Below are positions 63,138 to 64,000 of a stretch of 64,000 nt of DNA, piece after piece (positions within the stretch are counted from its first letter, which is position 1; each line of letters begins with the position of its first letter). This DNA comes from Helicobacter mesocricetorum (GTDB lineage: Bacteria; Campylobacterota; Campylobacteria; Campylobacterales; Helicobacteraceae). Location of the stretch: assembly GCF_900198605.1 (NCBI RefSeq), contig NZ_FZPJ01000004.1, forward strand, positions 1 through 64,000. The letters are read 5' to 3'. A program made the position numbers and the translations under genes. The notes beneath the pieces were generated by a model that saw nothing but the letters and a program-made list of their open reading frames with translations, was not told the origin of the DNA and did not search any database.

Positions 63138-64000
63138 TGCGTAGCTTTTTGATATTTTTTGTTTTTTTAGGAGTTTTAATGGCGCAAAATACTTTTACTT
63201 CTTCACTTCCTAAGCATTACCAAAGTGTTTTAAAAAATGGTTTGGAAGTGGTGGTTATCCCTCTTAGGAATGGAAGTGGGGTTATTTCAACCGATATTTT
63301 TTACAAAGTAGGAAGTCGTAATGAGATTATGGGAAAAAGTGGCATAGCCCATATGTTAGAGCATCTAAACTTCAAATCTACCAAAAACTTAAAAGCTGGA
63401 GAGTTTGATAAAACTATTAAAAGTTTTGGAGGGATTACTAATGCTGCTACGAGCTTTGATTATACCCATTATTATGTAAAATCAAGCACACAAAATTTAG
63501 GTAAATCTTTAGGGCTTTTTGCAGAGGTTATGCAAAATCTTCAATTAAAAGATGAGGAGTTTCAGCCAGAGCGCAATGTCGTGCTAGAAGAGCGACTTTG
63601 GAGGACGGATAATAATCCTATGGGGTATTTATATTTTAGGCTTTTTAATACAGCCTTTGTGTATCATCCTTATCATTGGACGCCTATTGGTTTTATAGAA
63701 GATATTAAAAATTGGACGATTGAAGATATTAAAAACTTTCATAAAACCTATTATCAGCCTAAAAATGCCGTAATTGTGATTGCTGGTGATGTGGATGAAA
63801 AAACTGCTTTAAAAGAAGTAAAAAAGCATTTTGAATCCATTAAAAATCCAAAGATAGAGATTCCTAAGTTTTATACCATAGAGCCAAAACAAGATGGATT
63901 AAGAAGAACAGCGGTGCATAAGCAAAGTGAGGTGGAGATTTTAGCCCTTGCCTTTAAGATCCCCCCTTTTAATCACAAAGATCAAATAGCCTTGAGCGCA
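63137..64000 (+). CDS. M16-family zinc peptidase, cut by the window end
   Basis: At least 288 residues; the frame is open to the window edge, so the C-terminal half is missing. A signal peptide (about 1-16, ending LMAQ) directs it to the periplasm or membrane. The inverted zinc motif HxxEH is HMLEH (72-76), with the distal Glu in RNVVLEERLW downstream. Homologues in H. pylori (HP1012 type) lie next to pyrD, the same place. It probably degrades small peptides. ATG overlaps the pyrD stop. Confidence 0.9.
   Translation, partial: MRSFLIFFVFLGVLMAQNTFTSSLPKHYQSVLKNGLEVVVIPLRNGSGVISTDIFYKVGSRNEIMGKSGIAHMLEHLNFKSTKNLKAGEFDKTIKSFGGITNAATSFDYTHYYVKSSTQNLGKSLGLFAEVMQNLQLKDEEFQPERNVVLEERLWRTDNNPMGYLYFRLFNTAFVYHPYHWTPIGFIEDIKNWTIEDIKNFHKTYYQPKNAVIVIAGDVDEKTALKEVKKHFESIKNPKIEIPKFYTIEPKQDGLRRTAVHKQSEVEILALAFKIPPFNHKDQIALSA

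Overview
The window looks like chromosomal DNA from a Helicobacter (Campylobacterota), probably a non-pylori, enterohepatic-type species. It is AT-rich and densely packed. Its proteins and short gene orders match known Helicobacter/Campylobacter ones: purD-RDD-lptD-PRT-pnp-atpE, rnj-rsmA, bamD-lon, pyrD-M16 peptidase and rplM-rpsI. Two features argue against H. pylori itself: dnaA-dnaN-gyrB stand together, and argB and argD are present. Species assignment is inference.

Layout. 1-700: a poly-G phase-variable small gene, currently out of frame, and an 84-residue protein with a flagellin-like N-terminus behind a sigma-54 promoter. 0.7-4.1 kb: mraY, gpmI, plsY. 4.2-9.2 kb: gyrB, dnaN and dnaA on the minus strand, with DnaA-box-like repeats beside dnaA, so this is the probable replication origin; most genes to the right run on the plus strand. 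9.2-16.3 kb: ruvC, thyX, a DsbA-like oxidase, flhB, molybdopterin genes mobA and moaA, a Dps/NapA miniferritin, an HD phosphohydrolase and a metallo-beta-lactamase-fold hydrolase. 16.4-24.4 kb: ten overlapping genes for a type II secretion / type IV pilus-like machine (inner-membrane assembly proteins, secretin, ATPase, platform protein, pseudopilins). A further pseudopilin lies at 32.2-32.9 kb. This is the most interesting system in the window; it resembles the Campylobacter cts DNA-uptake apparatus and differs from the ComB type IV system of H. pylori. 24.4-26.6 kb: a Tat-exported alcohol dehydrogenase in a gene-poor island flanked by a 21-bp direct repeat. 26.6-36.9 kb: a serine transporter, ribosomal proteins, a decayed stretch, RNase J, rsmA, a membrane protein, ilvA, a CoA-binding protein, a MoeB/ThiF enzyme and a cytochrome c. 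37.0-44.6 kb: 6S RNA, purD, lptD, pnp, atpE and tRNA-Leu(GAG). 44.7-64 kb: exbB-exbD-tonB, argB, flgE, miaA-proC-fliW, bamD, lon, rnhB, argD, msrA, glpQ, clpB, pyrD and the start of an M16 peptidase cut by the window edge.

Regulation visible in the sequence: sigma-54 promoters at flgE and the flagellin-like small gene; an HspR (HAIR)-like operator on the clpB promoter; a Fur-like inverted repeat before exbB; a 19-bp-spacer promoter before the Tat dehydrogenase; and a strong promoter before 6S RNA. No CRISPR array, rRNA operon, prophage or intact insertion sequence was seen.
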